The translations under genes were made by a program, and so were the position numbers. 64,000 nucleotides of DNA from CALESS01 sp041741455 (GTDB taxonomy: Bacteria > Chloroflexota > Anaerolineae > Anaerolineales > Anaerolineaceae), in assembly GCA_041741455.1 (NCBI GenBank), contig JBGSJZ010000152.1:1-64000 (forward strand). Direction: 5' to 3'. Shown here one piece after another: positions 1 through 8,346 of this stretch. Position 1 is the first letter of the stretch, and the number at the start of each line of letters is the position of its first letter. The notes under the pieces are model-generated. The model saw only the letters and a program-made list of their open reading frames with translations. It ran no database searches and was not told the origin of the DNA.

Positions 1-1
1 C

Positions 2-31
2 TTGCCTAAATTGATCAGGCTGTGATAAAAT
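2..31 (+). promoter_or_regulatory. Putative promoter of tRNA-His
   Basis: TTGCCT at 2-7 and TAAAAT at 26-31 are separated by 18 bp and lie about 15 bp before the tRNA. This fits a sigma-70 type promoter, but it sits at the window edge and the -35 box is weak. Confidence 0.4.
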
Positions 32-45
32 CACATCCGCAATAT

Positions 46-118
46 GGTGGGCGTAGCTCAATGGCAGAGTGCTTGACTGTGGATCAAGATGTTGTGGGTT
101 CGACCCCCATCGCCCACC
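46..118 (+). tRNA. tRNA-His (anticodon GTG)
   Basis: The acceptor strands GTGGGCG (47-53) and CGCCCAC (111-117) pair perfectly. The anticodon arm is CTTGA / CTGTGGA / TCAAG, giving anticodon GTG. The T arm contains GGGTTCGACCCCC. An extra 5' G at 46 opposite C118 is the G-1:C73 pair typical of tRNA-His. The trailing CCA at 118-120 overlaps the discriminator, so a complete separate CCA is not encoded. Identity is clear from the anticodon. Confidence 0.95.
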
Positions 119-180
119 CAGAAATATGGACCACTTGAAAGAGTGGTCTTTTGATTCTGAATCAAGAGTTGCACCCGTTA
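111..180 (+). repeat. Direct repeat copy 1 (tRNA-His 3' end plus terminator)
   Basis: This 70-bp segment starts with the last bases of tRNA-His and includes the terminator and an anticodon-arm-like sequence around TTCTGAA. It recurs 140 bp downstream at 251-320 with one mismatch (T151 versus C291). Confidence 0.9.
129..152 (+). terminator. Intrinsic terminator of tRNA-His
   Basis: GACCACT (129-135) pairs with AGTGGTC (142-148) around a 6-nt loop, followed by TTTT at 149-152. It lies just after the tRNA. A second copy at 269-288 belongs to the downstream repeat, with the T run broken to TTCT. Confidence 0.8.
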
Positions 181-250
181 AGGGTGTACATGGGTTCTAC
201 TTGCTTTGCAAGTGCTGCGCGACCCCCACTCCCAAGGGAGCGCAAGCGGT

Positions 251-320
251 CGCCCACCCAGAAATATGGACCACTTGAAAGAGTGGTCTTCTGATTCTGA
301 ATCAAGAGTTGCACCCGTTA
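251..320 (+). repeat. Direct repeat copy 2
   Basis: This is the second copy of the 111-180 segment, 69 of 70 bases identical. It is preceded at 220-250 by a disrupted copy of the tRNA T-arm region (GCGACCCCCACTCCC). Together this looks like a local duplication of the tRNA-His 3' half followed by decay. No complete second tRNA can be folded here. Confidence 0.9.
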
Positions 321-363
321 TAGGTGTGATACGGGTTCGACAGTCATTATCCGAGAGTATGGA

Positions 364-395
364 GCACCTGCCGATTCGGGCGAAGTGGCAGGTGC
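364..395. repeat. Inverted repeat in the tRNA-His downstream region
   Basis: GCACCTGCC (364-372) is the exact reverse complement of GGCAGGTGC (387-395), with a 14-nt loop. The stretch 321-515 has no convincing gene. Short reading frames here lack ribosome sites and family resemblance. Besides this hairpin, only a CCCCCGGGGG palindrome near 440 stands out. Confidence 0.6.
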
Positions 396-515
396 AGGAC
401 GCGACTTGCAATGAGTTTTTCTCGACCGGTTGCTTCCCCCGGGGGATGCTACATGATCGGCCTTACCCAAGGTGGGATTGCAACCGGAACAGACTGTTTA
501 AAGTGTCTAAAGTTT

Positions 516-650
516 GTAGGTTGGGTTGGAGGGCAGTATTCGGGCATTAAACTCTACCGATTACTGCCCGAAAACCCAACTTTGAGGTTGTCGGGTTTCG
601 CCTGATAGCCAAATGGTTGGAGGCAAAACGGGTGGCTCAACCCAACCTAC
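516..650. repeat. Palindromic REP/MITE-like element
   Basis: The 13-bp terminal inverted repeat GTAGGTTGGGTTG (516-528) matches CAACCCAACCTAC (638-650) exactly. An inner inverted repeat GGGCAGTA (531-538) / TACTGCCC (562-569) is nested inside, followed by further CCCGAAAACCCAAC / GTTGTCGGGTTTCG symmetry. GTAGGTTGGGTT ends resemble non-autonomous palindromic elements scattered in many bacterial genomes. There is no coding capacity. The stretch 651-824 to the kinase start shows only a TATAAT box at 778-783. Confidence 0.7.
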
Positions 651-824
651 GGTGGTTCTACCGAACGCTCAGTATCAGTACATCACAGAGCGGATTCATC
701 GGCTTTGCAGTCTTTAATCAAAGCTTAAAACAGGCAAATAACCATTTTGCATTATAGGAATAGCTGAATTAAGGACGTATAATAATCATCAAAGTCTTAG
801 CATTTATTTTTAAGGATGGGTTGA

Positions 825-2666
825 ATGTTGAAAGTATTTTCAACGATACGCAGTCGCTTGACTCTCATTATCATCCTGACGTCTTTACCTGGCATTATAT
901 TCCTTTATGAGATGGGGTTGAACCAACGCACCCAGGCCATTACGGCTGCAGAAGAAGAAGTGGTCCACCTGAGCCATGTAGCATCAAAAATGCAGGTGGG
1001 CATGGTGGATAATGTCAAGGCGTTCCTGTTGACGGTAGCCCACATGCCCTCCATCCGTCAGGAAGATATGACCGAATGTGAGGAATATTTTTCCCACATG
1101 GTTTCGGAACATTTTCAATATTATTCGTCTTTTTATGTGGCGGATCTGGAACAAAACATCCTGTGTGCCCCGCCGGGCGACCACGATGAACCGGATTTTG
1201 ACGGCTGCGACCATTACAAAAACCTGACAACGGCCAACGACTTTGTCTACAGCGGCTACCACGTCTGCAAACGGACCGGGAAATCGGTACTGTCGATCGG
1301 CTATCCGATCCTGGATTACAGCAACCAGATCAACTTGGTGACCAACGTCAGCCTGGACTTGATCTGGTTCTACGACTTCGCCAAGGATGCCAGCGTGATC
1401 GAGGGGGCTGAGCTGATCCTGATCAGCGAGGACGGCACCATTCTCTCGCATTATCCGGACAATAACAAGTGGCGCGGCCTGTGGCTGCCAGCCGGGACGG
1501 CTCTGGCCGAATTGTTTGAGCAGAGGCAAGGCTCGATGGTCGGCCCTGGTCTGACCGGTGAGGAAGGCGTGTACGCCATCAGCTCCATGGACGGTACCAC
1601 CGACAGAATCTTCATGATCCTGGGGGTGCCGACCCGGCTGGCCTTTGCGGAAGCCAACATCACCCTTCGGAACAACCTGATCATCCTGCTGGCGGGGATG
1701 GCGGCGGTGATTTTGCTGATGTGGGTGCTGGGAGATGCGATCATTGTCAAGCAAGCCCAGGCTTTGGTAGAGGTGGCCAAGAAGCTGGCCAACGGCGAGC
1801 TTTCCTCCCGCACCGGCGTGAATTACTCGAATGGGGAGCTGGGTGAGGTGGCCCAGGCTTTTGACAGTATGGCAAGCCAATTGGAAGAGCGGGAAGCGGA
1901 AAGCAAACGCAACGAGGCAGAGTTGAAAGACTATGCTCATGAATTGGAGAAATCCAACCAGGAGCTGCGGGATTTCACCTTCATCGCCTCGCATGACTTA
2001 CAGGAGCCATTGCGCAAAATTCAAGCCTTTGGCGAACTGTTGAAAGACCGCTATGCGTATGACCTGGACGCGCGCGGAGCGGATTACATCCAGCGAATGC
2101 AGAATGCAGCCTTCCGGATGCAATTGTTGATTGACAAGTTGTTATCCTTCTCCCGGGTGACGACCAACGCCCAGCCGTTTTTCCCGGTGGACATGGGTCA
2201 GATTGCCCGCCAGGTGATCAGCGATTTCGATATGCAAATTGACCGCTGCCAGGCCAGGGTGGAACTTAACGATCTGCCCACCCTGGAGGCGGATGCTGTC
2301 CAGATGAACCACCTGATGTTGAACCTGGTCAGCAATGCCTTGAAGTTCCATGCACCGAATCAGCCGCCGACGGTGCGCATTTACAGCAAGAAACTGGTGC
2401 GGGAGGAGAAGGACTGGAGCGAAATTATCGTTGAAGACGACGGGATTGGAATCGAAGAGCGTTATCACGAAAAGATCTTCCTGCCTTTCCAGCGCCTGCA
2501 TGGCCGGAACGAGTACGAGGGGGCAGGCATGGGCTTGACGATCTGCAAGAAAATTGTGGAAAGGCACGGGGGCAGCATCCGGATTGAGAGCGAACCCGGC
2601 AAAGGGACGAAGTTTATTGTTCAATTACCGGTCCACCAGAATAATGAAAGGCCAGGTGAAGCATGA
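825..2666 (+). CDS. Membrane sensor histidine kinase
   Basis: 613 residues. A first transmembrane helix (about 12-29) is followed by an extracytoplasmic sensor region (about 30-280, Cache-like by layout, with several Cys). A second transmembrane helix spans about 283-306, then a HAMP-like segment and coiled coil. The HisKA domain has the phospho-acceptor H390 in FIASHDLQEPLRK. The C-terminal ATPase domain carries the N box and GAGMGL glycine box. The DLQEPLRK form is typical of phytochrome-like and CHASE/Cache kinases paired with small Rcp-type response regulators. That fits the next gene, which overlaps it by 4 nt (ATGA). An AAGGA site precedes the ATG. The signal sensed is unknown. It probably controls activity rather than DNA directly, since its partner lacks an output domain. 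Confidence 0.92.
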   Translation: MLKVFSTIRSRLTLIIILTSLPGIIFLYEMGLNQRTQAITAAEEEVVHLSHVASKMQVGMVDNVKAFLLTVAHMPSIRQEDMTECEEYFSHMVSEHFQYYSSFYVADLEQNILCAPPGDHDEPDFDGCDHYKNLTTANDFVYSGYHVCKRTGKSVLSIGYPILDYSNQINLVTNVSLDLIWFYDFAKDASVIEGAELILISEDGTILSHYPDNNKWRGLWLPAGTALAELFEQRQGSMVGPGLTGEEGVYAISSMDGTTDRIFMILGVPTRLAFAEANITLRNNLIILLAGMAAVILLMWVLGDAIIVKQAQALVEVAKKLANGELSSRTGVNYSNGELGEVAQAFDSMASQLEEREAESKRNEAELKDYAHELEKSNQELRDFTFIASHDLQEPLRKIQAFGELLKDRYAYDLDARGADYIQRMQNAAFRMQLLIDKLLSFSRVTTNAQPFFPVDMGQIARQVISDFDMQIDRCQARVELNDLPTLEADAVQMNHLMLNLVSNALKFHAPNQPPTVRIYSKKLVREEKDWSEIIVEDDGIGIEERYHEKIFLPFQRLHGRNEYEGAGMGLTICKKIVERHGGSIRIESEPGKGTKFIVQLPVHQNNERPGEA

Positions 2667-3133
2667 GCGAGACATCCAAAAAGGTGGTGTTGGTTGTTGA
2701 AGATGACCCGGATGACATCTACTTGATCGGCGAGGCAATCGATGAGAGCCGATTGGATGCCCGGGTGTTTATCGTGGAAGATGGCCTGCAATTGATGGAT
2801 TACCTGTACCACCGCGGCAAGTTCAAAGATGAAAACCTGTCCCCGAGGCCGGATTTGATATTGCTGGATCTGAACATGCCCAAGAAGGACGGGCGGGAAG
2901 CCCTGGGCGAGATCAAAGCGGACCCGAACCTGCGGGCGATCCAGGTGGTGGTGCTGACGACCTCCAATGCGGAAGAGGATAAAGAGGCCACCTACGAACT
3001 GGGCTCGAGCGGGTTTGTGACCAAACCCGCCAGCTTTAAAGGGCTGCGGGATGCGATCACCAAGATTGGGTCGTACTGGTTGACGACGGTGGATTTACCG
3101 GAGGAGAGCGATCAGGAAGGTGGGGGGAAGTAA
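2663..3133 (+). CDS. Single-domain response regulator (Rcp1-like)
   Basis: 156 residues, essentially one receiver domain. The acidic pair EDD is near residues 13-15, the phospho-acceptor is D69 in LLDLNMP, and there are Thr-Thr near LTTSN and Lys in TKPA. The insertion between beta2 and beta3 (LMDYLYHRGKF...) is typical of Rcp1-like regulators that partner with phytochrome-type kinases. No DNA-binding domain is present, so it likely acts by protein contact or in a phosphorelay. It is translationally coupled to the kinase by the ATGA overlap. Its 3' end overlaps the 3' end of the convergent BTAD regulator by 22 nt. Confidence 0.93.
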   Translation: MSETSKKVVLVVEDDPDDIYLIGEAIDESRLDARVFIVEDGLQLMDYLYHRGKFKDENLSPRPDLILLDLNMPKKDGREALGEIKADPNLRAIQVVVLTTSNAEEDKEATYELGSSGFVTKPASFKGLRDAITKIGSYWLTTVDLPEESDQEGGGK

Positions 3134-4467
3134 AAAGAAGATTTATTCAAGCGGGCAGTGCGCATAGCAAAATCTGCCTGATTGAGCAGGGCTTGCGGGT
3201 CGGCGCCATCCACTGGATACAGGCTGGCGCCGATCACTAATTTAACCTCGACCCGTTGACCCTGGACCAGGATGGGAGCCGTGGCAATACGGGTGATTTT
3301 CTGGGCAATCGCTTCGACTACATCCGGATCTTTAATCTCTTCCAGCACCATGGCGTATTCATCCTCGCGGATGATGGCGACCGTGTCGCCCTCGCGCACG
3401 CTGCCGACCAGGCGGCGGATAAAGTGCTGGACGACCTGTTTCTTGAGATCATGCGGCATTTCCAGGTTTTGCGGGTAGGTGACCGAAATCAGGAAGATGA
3501 TCGCCATCAGGTGGGCGCGTTCCATGCGGGTGATGGCGTGTTTCAAGCGATCCATGAAGAGCGGGCGCAAGGGGAGCTGGGTGGCCGGGTCGTACAGGGG
3601 GGTGGAAGGGTCGGGCTGTTTGGGGGTTGGGCGCAGCGAGCTCTTGGCGTTGATCAACTGGCCGGTTTCCAGGTCCTGGATGGGCAGACCGTTCTTGATG
3701 TAGGTATAGAGCTGCTGGGTTTCGGCGGAAGGCTCCACCCCCAGTTCTTTTTCGATCAGGGACTTACAGAGCTGATATTGCTGCAGGGCGGCGTTGCGCC
3801 GGCCGGAAAGGGTCAGGATGCGCATCAGTAACCGGTGGGCGGTTTCTTCCAACGGAGCCAGGTAGGCGTAGCGCCAGGCGTATTTGTAGGCCAGATCGTA
3901 ATTGACCAGCAAGGCGTAGATCTTGCTGAGGTTATGCAGGGTATCCAGCATGGTGCGGAAATAGCGCTCACGGTGGAAGACGATCCATTCCTGGAAGCTG
4001 ACCAGGTCGCCGAGGATAAAGCCATCCAGGAAGTCGCCGCGGTAAAGCTCGGTGGCCTGATCCAGGTGGCGGATGCATTCCTGGCAGGTGTGCAGGCGCT
4101 CATGCGAGTGGTTCTTGGTGAACTGGATGTGATTGTAGAAGATATGGGTATCCAGTTGGATGTTGCGGCTGATGACCTGGGCGGTTTCCTCGGTGATTGC
4201 AAGGATCGGGATGGTAGTTTCTTCGCTGGGGTTGAAGGCCTTGCGCAGGCCGAGCAGGGCTTGGCGCAGGTTCATACGGGCGTAATTCTCCGGGCGGTCC
4301 GGCCAAAAGAATTCGGCAATCGCTTCGCGCGGGTGGGGTTGGGCGGATTCCTCAGCCAGGTAGGCTAGCAAGGCGCGTTCCTTGCGGGTGCGCAAGGAAC
4401 TGGTGACATCTTTTCCATCGTAGAGGACTTTGAAAGAACCGAGCAGGAAGATTTCAAGTCTGTTCAT
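3112..4467 (-). CDS. BTAD (SARP-type) transcriptional regulator with degenerate GGDEF-like C-terminus
   Basis: About 451 residues from the ATG at 4467, which has AGGAT just upstream. A longer start at 4488 lacks a good site. The N-terminal winged-helix DNA-binding part (1-95) is followed by a bacterial transcriptional activation domain of TPR type (about 100-265; ends KELGVEPSAETQQLY). After a linker, residues about 285-445 resemble a GGDEF domain beginning with YDPATQLPLRPLF. The signature loop reads REDEY instead of GGDEF, so cyclase activity is unlikely and it may be a ligand- or partner-binding relic. It is divergent from the electron-transfer genes that start at 4566. SARP-like heptamer repeats lie between the two, so it probably regulates them and perhaps itself. 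Confidence 0.85.
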   Translation of the reverse strand: MNRLEIFLLGSFKVLYDGKDVTSSLRTRKERALLAYLAEESAQPHPREAIAEFFWPDRPENYARMNLRQALLGLRKAFNPSEETTIPILAITEETAQVISRNIQLDTHIFYNHIQFTKNHSHERLHTCQECIRHLDQATELYRGDFLDGFILGDLVSFQEWIVFHRERYFRTMLDTLHNLSKIYALLVNYDLAYKYAWRYAYLAPLEETAHRLLMRILTLSGRRNAALQQYQLCKSLIEKELGVEPSAETQQLYTYIKNGLPIQDLETGQLINAKSSLRPTPKQPDPSTPLYDPATQLPLRPLFMDRLKHAITRMERAHLMAIIFLISVTYPQNLEMPHDLKKQVVQHFIRRLVGSVREGDTVAIIREDEYAMVLEEIKDPDVVEAIAQKITRIATAPILVQGQRVEVKLVIGASLYPVDGADPQALLNQADFAMRTARLNKSSFYFPPPS

Positions 4468-4479
4468 TTCTAATCCTTT

Positions 4480-4519
4480 TTCACGCAAAATTCACGCACC
4501 ATTCACCCCCGGCTATCGC
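4480..4519 (+). promoter_or_regulatory. Candidate SARP/BTAD operator: heptamers at 11-bp period
   Basis: TTCACGC at 4480-4486, TTCACGC at 4491-4497 and TTCACCC at 4502-4508 recur at exactly 11 bp. A weak fourth copy, CTATCGC, is at 4513-4519. A -10-like GATAAT at 4528-4533 follows the fourth copy after 8 bp, the geometry known for SARP-activated promoters. The array lies between the divergent BTAD gene and the gene at 4566. Confidence 0.6.
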
Positions 4520-4565
4520 CTGTTCTTGATAATAGATTAAGACTTGGTTAAAAAGGCCGGATCCT

Positions 4566-4805
4566 ATGAAAGATCAAAACAACAATTACTTGTCCTACCT
4601 GTTGCGTATCTGGAAAGAATGCGGCGATGGCGAATGGCGATACACGTTGCAGGACGTGTTCAGTGGAGAGTGTTTCCACTTCTCGAATCTGTATGAATTA
4701 TACGAGAAATTATGCCAGATGTCCATCGAAGGGGGAGAAATCCAGACGGAAATCCCCTACGGGCCGTTCAACCCACAATTTTCGATCCGAGTGGAGAAGG
4801 GATGA
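4566..4805 (+). CDS. Small conserved protein next to BTAD regulator (unknown function)
   Basis: 79 residues, soluble, no signal peptide. The layout (YLLRIWKE..GDGEWRYTLQDVFSGECFHFSNLYELYEKL) resembles small Chloroflexota proteins that repeat the pattern of aromatic WR, GE and F-x-x-L-x-x-L. Their role is not established. It is the first gene after the SARP-like repeats and precedes the secreted and cytochrome genes, so it is probably the first gene of that transcription unit and under the BTAD regulator. The upstream ribosome site is weak (GGATCCT). The reading frame is supported by family-like composition only. Confidence 0.65.
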   Translation: MKDQNNNYLSYLLRIWKECGDGEWRYTLQDVFSGECFHFSNLYELYEKLCQMSIEGGEIQTEIPYGPFNPQFSIRVEKG

Positions 4806-4887
4806 CTATGCAGGGAACAACGAATTATTTGAAGGTCGGTTTTACACCGTGTGAACTCAACCAAAGTTTTGTTACAGGAGGATTGAA

Positions 4888-7800
4888 ATGAAGCTTAATC
4901 GAAGGATCTTTATCATAATGGCCTTGCTGGTAGTCTTCAGCATGACGGCCAGTCTGGTTGCGGCGGACGATGGAATCGTATTCCGGCGCAACGTATCCAA
5001 AACCCCGGATGCCGAGACCGAACAGGCGGGTCTGTACATGATGGACTTCTATGTACCTGCCCAATCTGCTGCTGGTGTGGTAGGGCCGGTAACCAACTAT
5101 GATTTAGTGGATGGGACGGATGCGCTTGATTATCCGGACCGAGCTTATGCCAAGCCACTGGTCTCTGTCTACAATGACGACATCGGAGCACCATTGGATG
5201 CTAAAGGTGGAATGACCTTCGGGCATTTTGATGGTTTCGCTGGTGTCTCACTGGATGATGGCACGACCTGGAAGACGACCAACCTGTCCAACTCATCGGA
5301 TCTGTCTTCCTTCACCCTGGATAACGGGATCCAATTCCCCGGCGATGTCTACAAGATCGTCCACCAGGTGGCCGGCGACCAGATTTTTGTGGCCTGGACC
5401 TCACGCTACTGCGAAGGTGGACAACCGCTTTACAAACTGGATCCAACAGTAGATGCTGATGCTGAATACCTGGCTGATCTGGAAGATACCTATGGCAAGG
5501 ATGCCCTGTACCTCTACGATTTGTTTGGGGTGAACGGCGCTCAGAAATCCGTGGACTTTACCGAGCAGGGTTACCCGGAAGTTGGCGAAATCCCCTACGG
5601 TTGTGTCTGGACGGCGCGCGGTAAATTGCTGGCCGGCGATGATCCTGCGACAACCGATAATACTGAGGCTACCTACGTGATGTGGACCAAAGCCGAACGG
5701 CTGACATCCGGCACGCGGGATGCCAACCTGCCGGCGGTGGATTGCGCCATCGGCGCTGGCTGCATCCTGACCTGGCAGGAAGACCCGGAAGGGCTGCGAC
5801 CTGGTCAAGGCTTAGGCCCGGGCGAGGGCTGGTCCGGTGCGGTGGCGAATGCCAAGACGGATATCTGGTACTCCTACATCAGCTATGCCGATTTTGACCT
5901 GGTGTTTGATGCAGACGAAACCGTAGCTGCTCCATTAACGATGGCAGATTACGGATTGTTAACCGACGCTACCACACCTAAACCATATGTGCCGATGGCG
6001 ATCCCGACCCGCCTGACGGACAACAACATGTGTAAGTCGACCAATAGCGATCCTTATTGCTACATTGACTTTGACACGATTGATGACATTGATCATACGA
6101 ATGTTCAGGCATTAATCGACTTAACTGGTCCTGAAGCAGATGCAGATTATTGTGCTAGTACGATTTCCTGGGCAACGCCTGGTGGTAGCATTTTAACAAT
6201 CTGCGTTACTGATGATGGACGTGTGCTGAACGGCCGGGTGGCCTCAACCCGGGTGCGCTTGAATCTCAAACCCTATACCCCGGTTGGATCTGTAGATATT
6301 GATGAAGATGGTGTGGTGGATCGCAGCGCCTGGGTGATCATGGCGGCCGAGGAAACCAAGGCCCTGGGTGATCAGTTGGTTGATCCATACGGCAATCCAA
6401 CCGATGATCCACTTGATATCGGCAAGGATATCTGGTACTACTCGTTCGACATGTTCTCTCATCCGATCGTGGACCAAGGCGGTATGATCAACCAACCTGC
6501 TTCCTGCAGCCCGTGGACGGTGGGGGCAGATTATGACTGCACAGAGTATGAACTCTTCCCGGCGCAAATTGATCCATTGAACCACGGCGAATATTACCTG
6601 ACCGAAATTGCCCGGCGCTTTGCCCTGACCACCAACTCGGTGGCTGCTGCCGATGCTTCAGTGAGTGGACTCTCCGCCATGTTGATCTACAAGCAAGGCA
6701 TCATCAACCAGGGAGGCCCGGCGGATATCTTCCTGCGGCGGGTGGTGATCCCGGATACCTTCGACCCTGCGGTAGACAACCCGTACACCTTTGAAAATAT
6801 TGCCTGTGATGAATGGGTCTACACCGACGGCCTCAACCCGAACTACCTGAAGGGCTTGTGCCTCAGCCCGGCGATCAACATCTCTGGCACCACGATCGTG
6901 GAATGTACAGGTGCAACAGGCAATGATAATTGTGCTGCAACCTTCCCGGTGGCGGATGACGGCAGTATCCCGGATAGCGAGGCTTCCTTCCCGAAGGTGC
7001 TGGAGTGGCGCAACTGCGACGGCAGCTCTTCCGTCGATGGTTGTGAGGACGACAACGACCTGGATGACCAATCCTGGGAGAGCCCGTTTGACATCGCCAA
7101 GGGCCACCGCGGTTTCCTGGACGGCGACTTCGTGATGATGATGTATGCCTGGAGCCCCAACTGGAAGTCCAACAGCGTCGGCAACGACCACTACAATCTG
7201 TACATCCGGCGCTCGTTCGACGGCGGCCTGACCTGGACCACCACACCTGGAACATTAGGTGGCTTAGGTGTCACTGCGACCGAGAACTACTGCGTCAGCA
7301 CACCCTCCGATTTATGTGTAGGAACCGAATTCACATACGGAGCCGGAGAATTTGAGCAGGGCTACAATGTCTCGCAACTTATCGGCAACAAGATTACGAT
7401 CCTGGATCCCCGCTACAGCCCGACCGGTGGTATGAAACTCTACCCGACCATCCGCACGGATTGGCTGGAAACCAATATTGGTGCACCGTCTGAAACTCTA
7501 CCCTACGAGGATGATCTGGCTCGCGATCCCTCCAAGTTCTTCATGATTTACGAGACTGGCGACAACACCACTTCAGATATTGGCGAAGCTACACCCCTCA
7601 ACTTGTACTACAGCCGGGCAACCGTTTACGGTGATGTTTGGGAATTGGATCCGGACTGGTACGATGAGGAAACTGGAGAAATCCTGGACTACCGCTGGCC
7701 ATGGGTTGAGAACGATAAAGAAGACCTTTCGGGTGAAGCCAGTATGGTAGCCAGCCCGGGCGGCACCTTTATGTACACGGTCTGGAACCAGTGGAAGGAA

Positions 7801-8256
7801 GAGATCACCGAAGATGGCCACGAGCTGATTTTCGATGCTGATATGTGGTTCCGCCGCTTTATGTACCTGCCAGATGACTCCACGCAAGACATTGCCCCAA
7901 TTGTGAGCTGGTTGTACACCGGCCCGACCATGGTTGCCACTTCGACGGAGGATGTCATCGACCTGAAGGTCATGGTCTACGATATTGACGACTTGAACGG
8001 CGATGGTCTGCTGGGCGATGGCATTGACACCATCACCTGGTCCACCTGCGAAGGACAGGGCTGTACCCCCGGAACGGAAATCGTAGCCTGTGCTGGCCTG
8101 AAACAATGCAACATCCCGGCCCGCAACCTGAGCAACGGATGGCAGGGCTTCAGCATGCGCGGTGGCGACAACGAAGGCAACCACAGGGAAGTCATAACCT
8201 ACGTGTTTGTTGCGACCACCCTCTACAAAGTCCAAATGCCGTTGATTACCCGCTAA
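4888..8256 (+). CDS. Large secreted protein with Asp-box repeats and a C-terminal MPLITR tail
   Basis: 1122 residues. A clear signal peptide (Lys/Arg start, hydrophobic 8-22, AxA-like site near 26) has a strong GGAGG site upstream. Asp-box (BNR) signatures are visible: SLDDGTTW near residue 120 and SFDGGLTW near 778, suggesting beta-propeller blades. Many acidic patches and scattered Cys pairs suggest calcium and disulfide stabilization outside the cell. The last ten residues, YKVQMPLITR, closely match those of the next gene. The family resembles what I recall as NCBI's choice-of-anchor O group, but that is from memory. The position directly before a cytochrome bc/multiheme cluster suggests a surface-exposed partner or scaffold. 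Function is not known. Confidence 0.8.
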   Translation: MKLNRRIFIIMALLVVFSMTASLVAADDGIVFRRNVSKTPDAETEQAGLYMMDFYVPAQSAAGVVGPVTNYDLVDGTDALDYPDRAYAKPLVSVYNDDIGAPLDAKGGMTFGHFDGFAGVSLDDGTTWKTTNLSNSSDLSSFTLDNGIQFPGDVYKIVHQVAGDQIFVAWTSRYCEGGQPLYKLDPTVDADAEYLADLEDTYGKDALYLYDLFGVNGAQKSVDFTEQGYPEVGEIPYGCVWTARGKLLAGDDPATTDNTEATYVMWTKAERLTSGTRDANLPAVDCAIGAGCILTWQEDPEGLRPGQGLGPGEGWSGAVANAKTDIWYSYISYADFDLVFDADETVAAPLTMADYGLLTDATTPKPYVPMAIPTRLTDNNMCKSTNSDPYCYIDFDTIDDIDHTNVQALIDLTGPEADADYCASTISWATPGGSILTICVTDDGRVLNGRVASTRVRLNLKPYTPVGSVDIDEDGVVDRSAWVIMAAEETKALGDQLVDPYGNPTDDPLDIGKDIWYYSFDMFSHPIVDQGGMINQPASCSPWTVGADYDCTEYELFPAQIDPLNHGEYYLTEIARRFALTTNSVAAADASVSGLSAMLIYKQGIINQGGPADIFLRRVVIPDTFDPAVDNPYTFENIACDEWVYTDGLNPNYLKGLCLSPAINISGTTIVECTGATGNDNCAATFPVADDGSIPDSEASFPKVLEWRNCDGSSSVDGCEDDNDLDDQSWESPFDIAKGHRGFLDGDFVMMMYAWSPNWKSNSVGNDHYNLYIRRSFDGGLTWTTTPGTLGGLGVTATENYCVSTPSDLCVGTEFTYGAGEFEQGYNVSQLIGNKITILDPRYSPTGGMKLYPTIRTDWLETNIGAPSETLPYEDDLARDPSKFFMIYETGDNTTSDIGEATPLNLYYSRATVYGDVWELDPDWYDEETGEILDYRWPWVENDKEDLSGEASMVASPGGTFMYTVWNQWKEEITEDGHELIFDADMWFRRFMYLPDDSTQDIAPIVSWLYTGPTMVATSTEDVIDLKVMVYDIDDLNGDGLLGDGIDTITWSTCEGQGCTPGTEIVACAGLKQCNIPARNLSNGWQGFSMRGGDNEGNHREVITYVFVATTLYKVQMPLITR

Positions 8257-8283
8257 GGGCGGATTGAACCCAATCTGAACGTA

Positions 8284-8314
8284 GGCGCCTGCCCTGCTTC
8301 CACAGGCAGGCGCC
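8284..8314 (+). terminator. Intergenic hairpin between the two secreted-protein genes
   Basis: GGCGCCTGCC (8284-8293) pairs perfectly with GGCAGGCGCC (8305-8314) across an 11-nt loop. No T run follows, so it may be an mRNA-stabilizing or attenuating hairpin rather than a full terminator. Confidence 0.5.
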
Positions 8315-8346
8315 CACAAGGGAAATTTGACAAGGAATAACAGATA

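Noticed and set aside
120..330. A second full tRNA (Gln-like CTG arm) or tRNA-Sec after tRNA-His
   Set aside because: Only an anticodon-arm-like segment is present. No D arm, T arm and acceptor stem can be assembled around it.
984..1994. 336-codon open frame opposite the histidine kinase
   Set aside because: Complementary shadow of a clear kinase in GC-rich sequence. Composition is unlike a protein and there is no family resemblance. The same holds for 3256-3831, 3835-4368, 7573-8358 and 21253-22020.
8284..8314. Strong terminator separating the two secreted-protein genes
   Set aside because: The stem is perfect but no T run follows, so the genes may still be co-transcribed.
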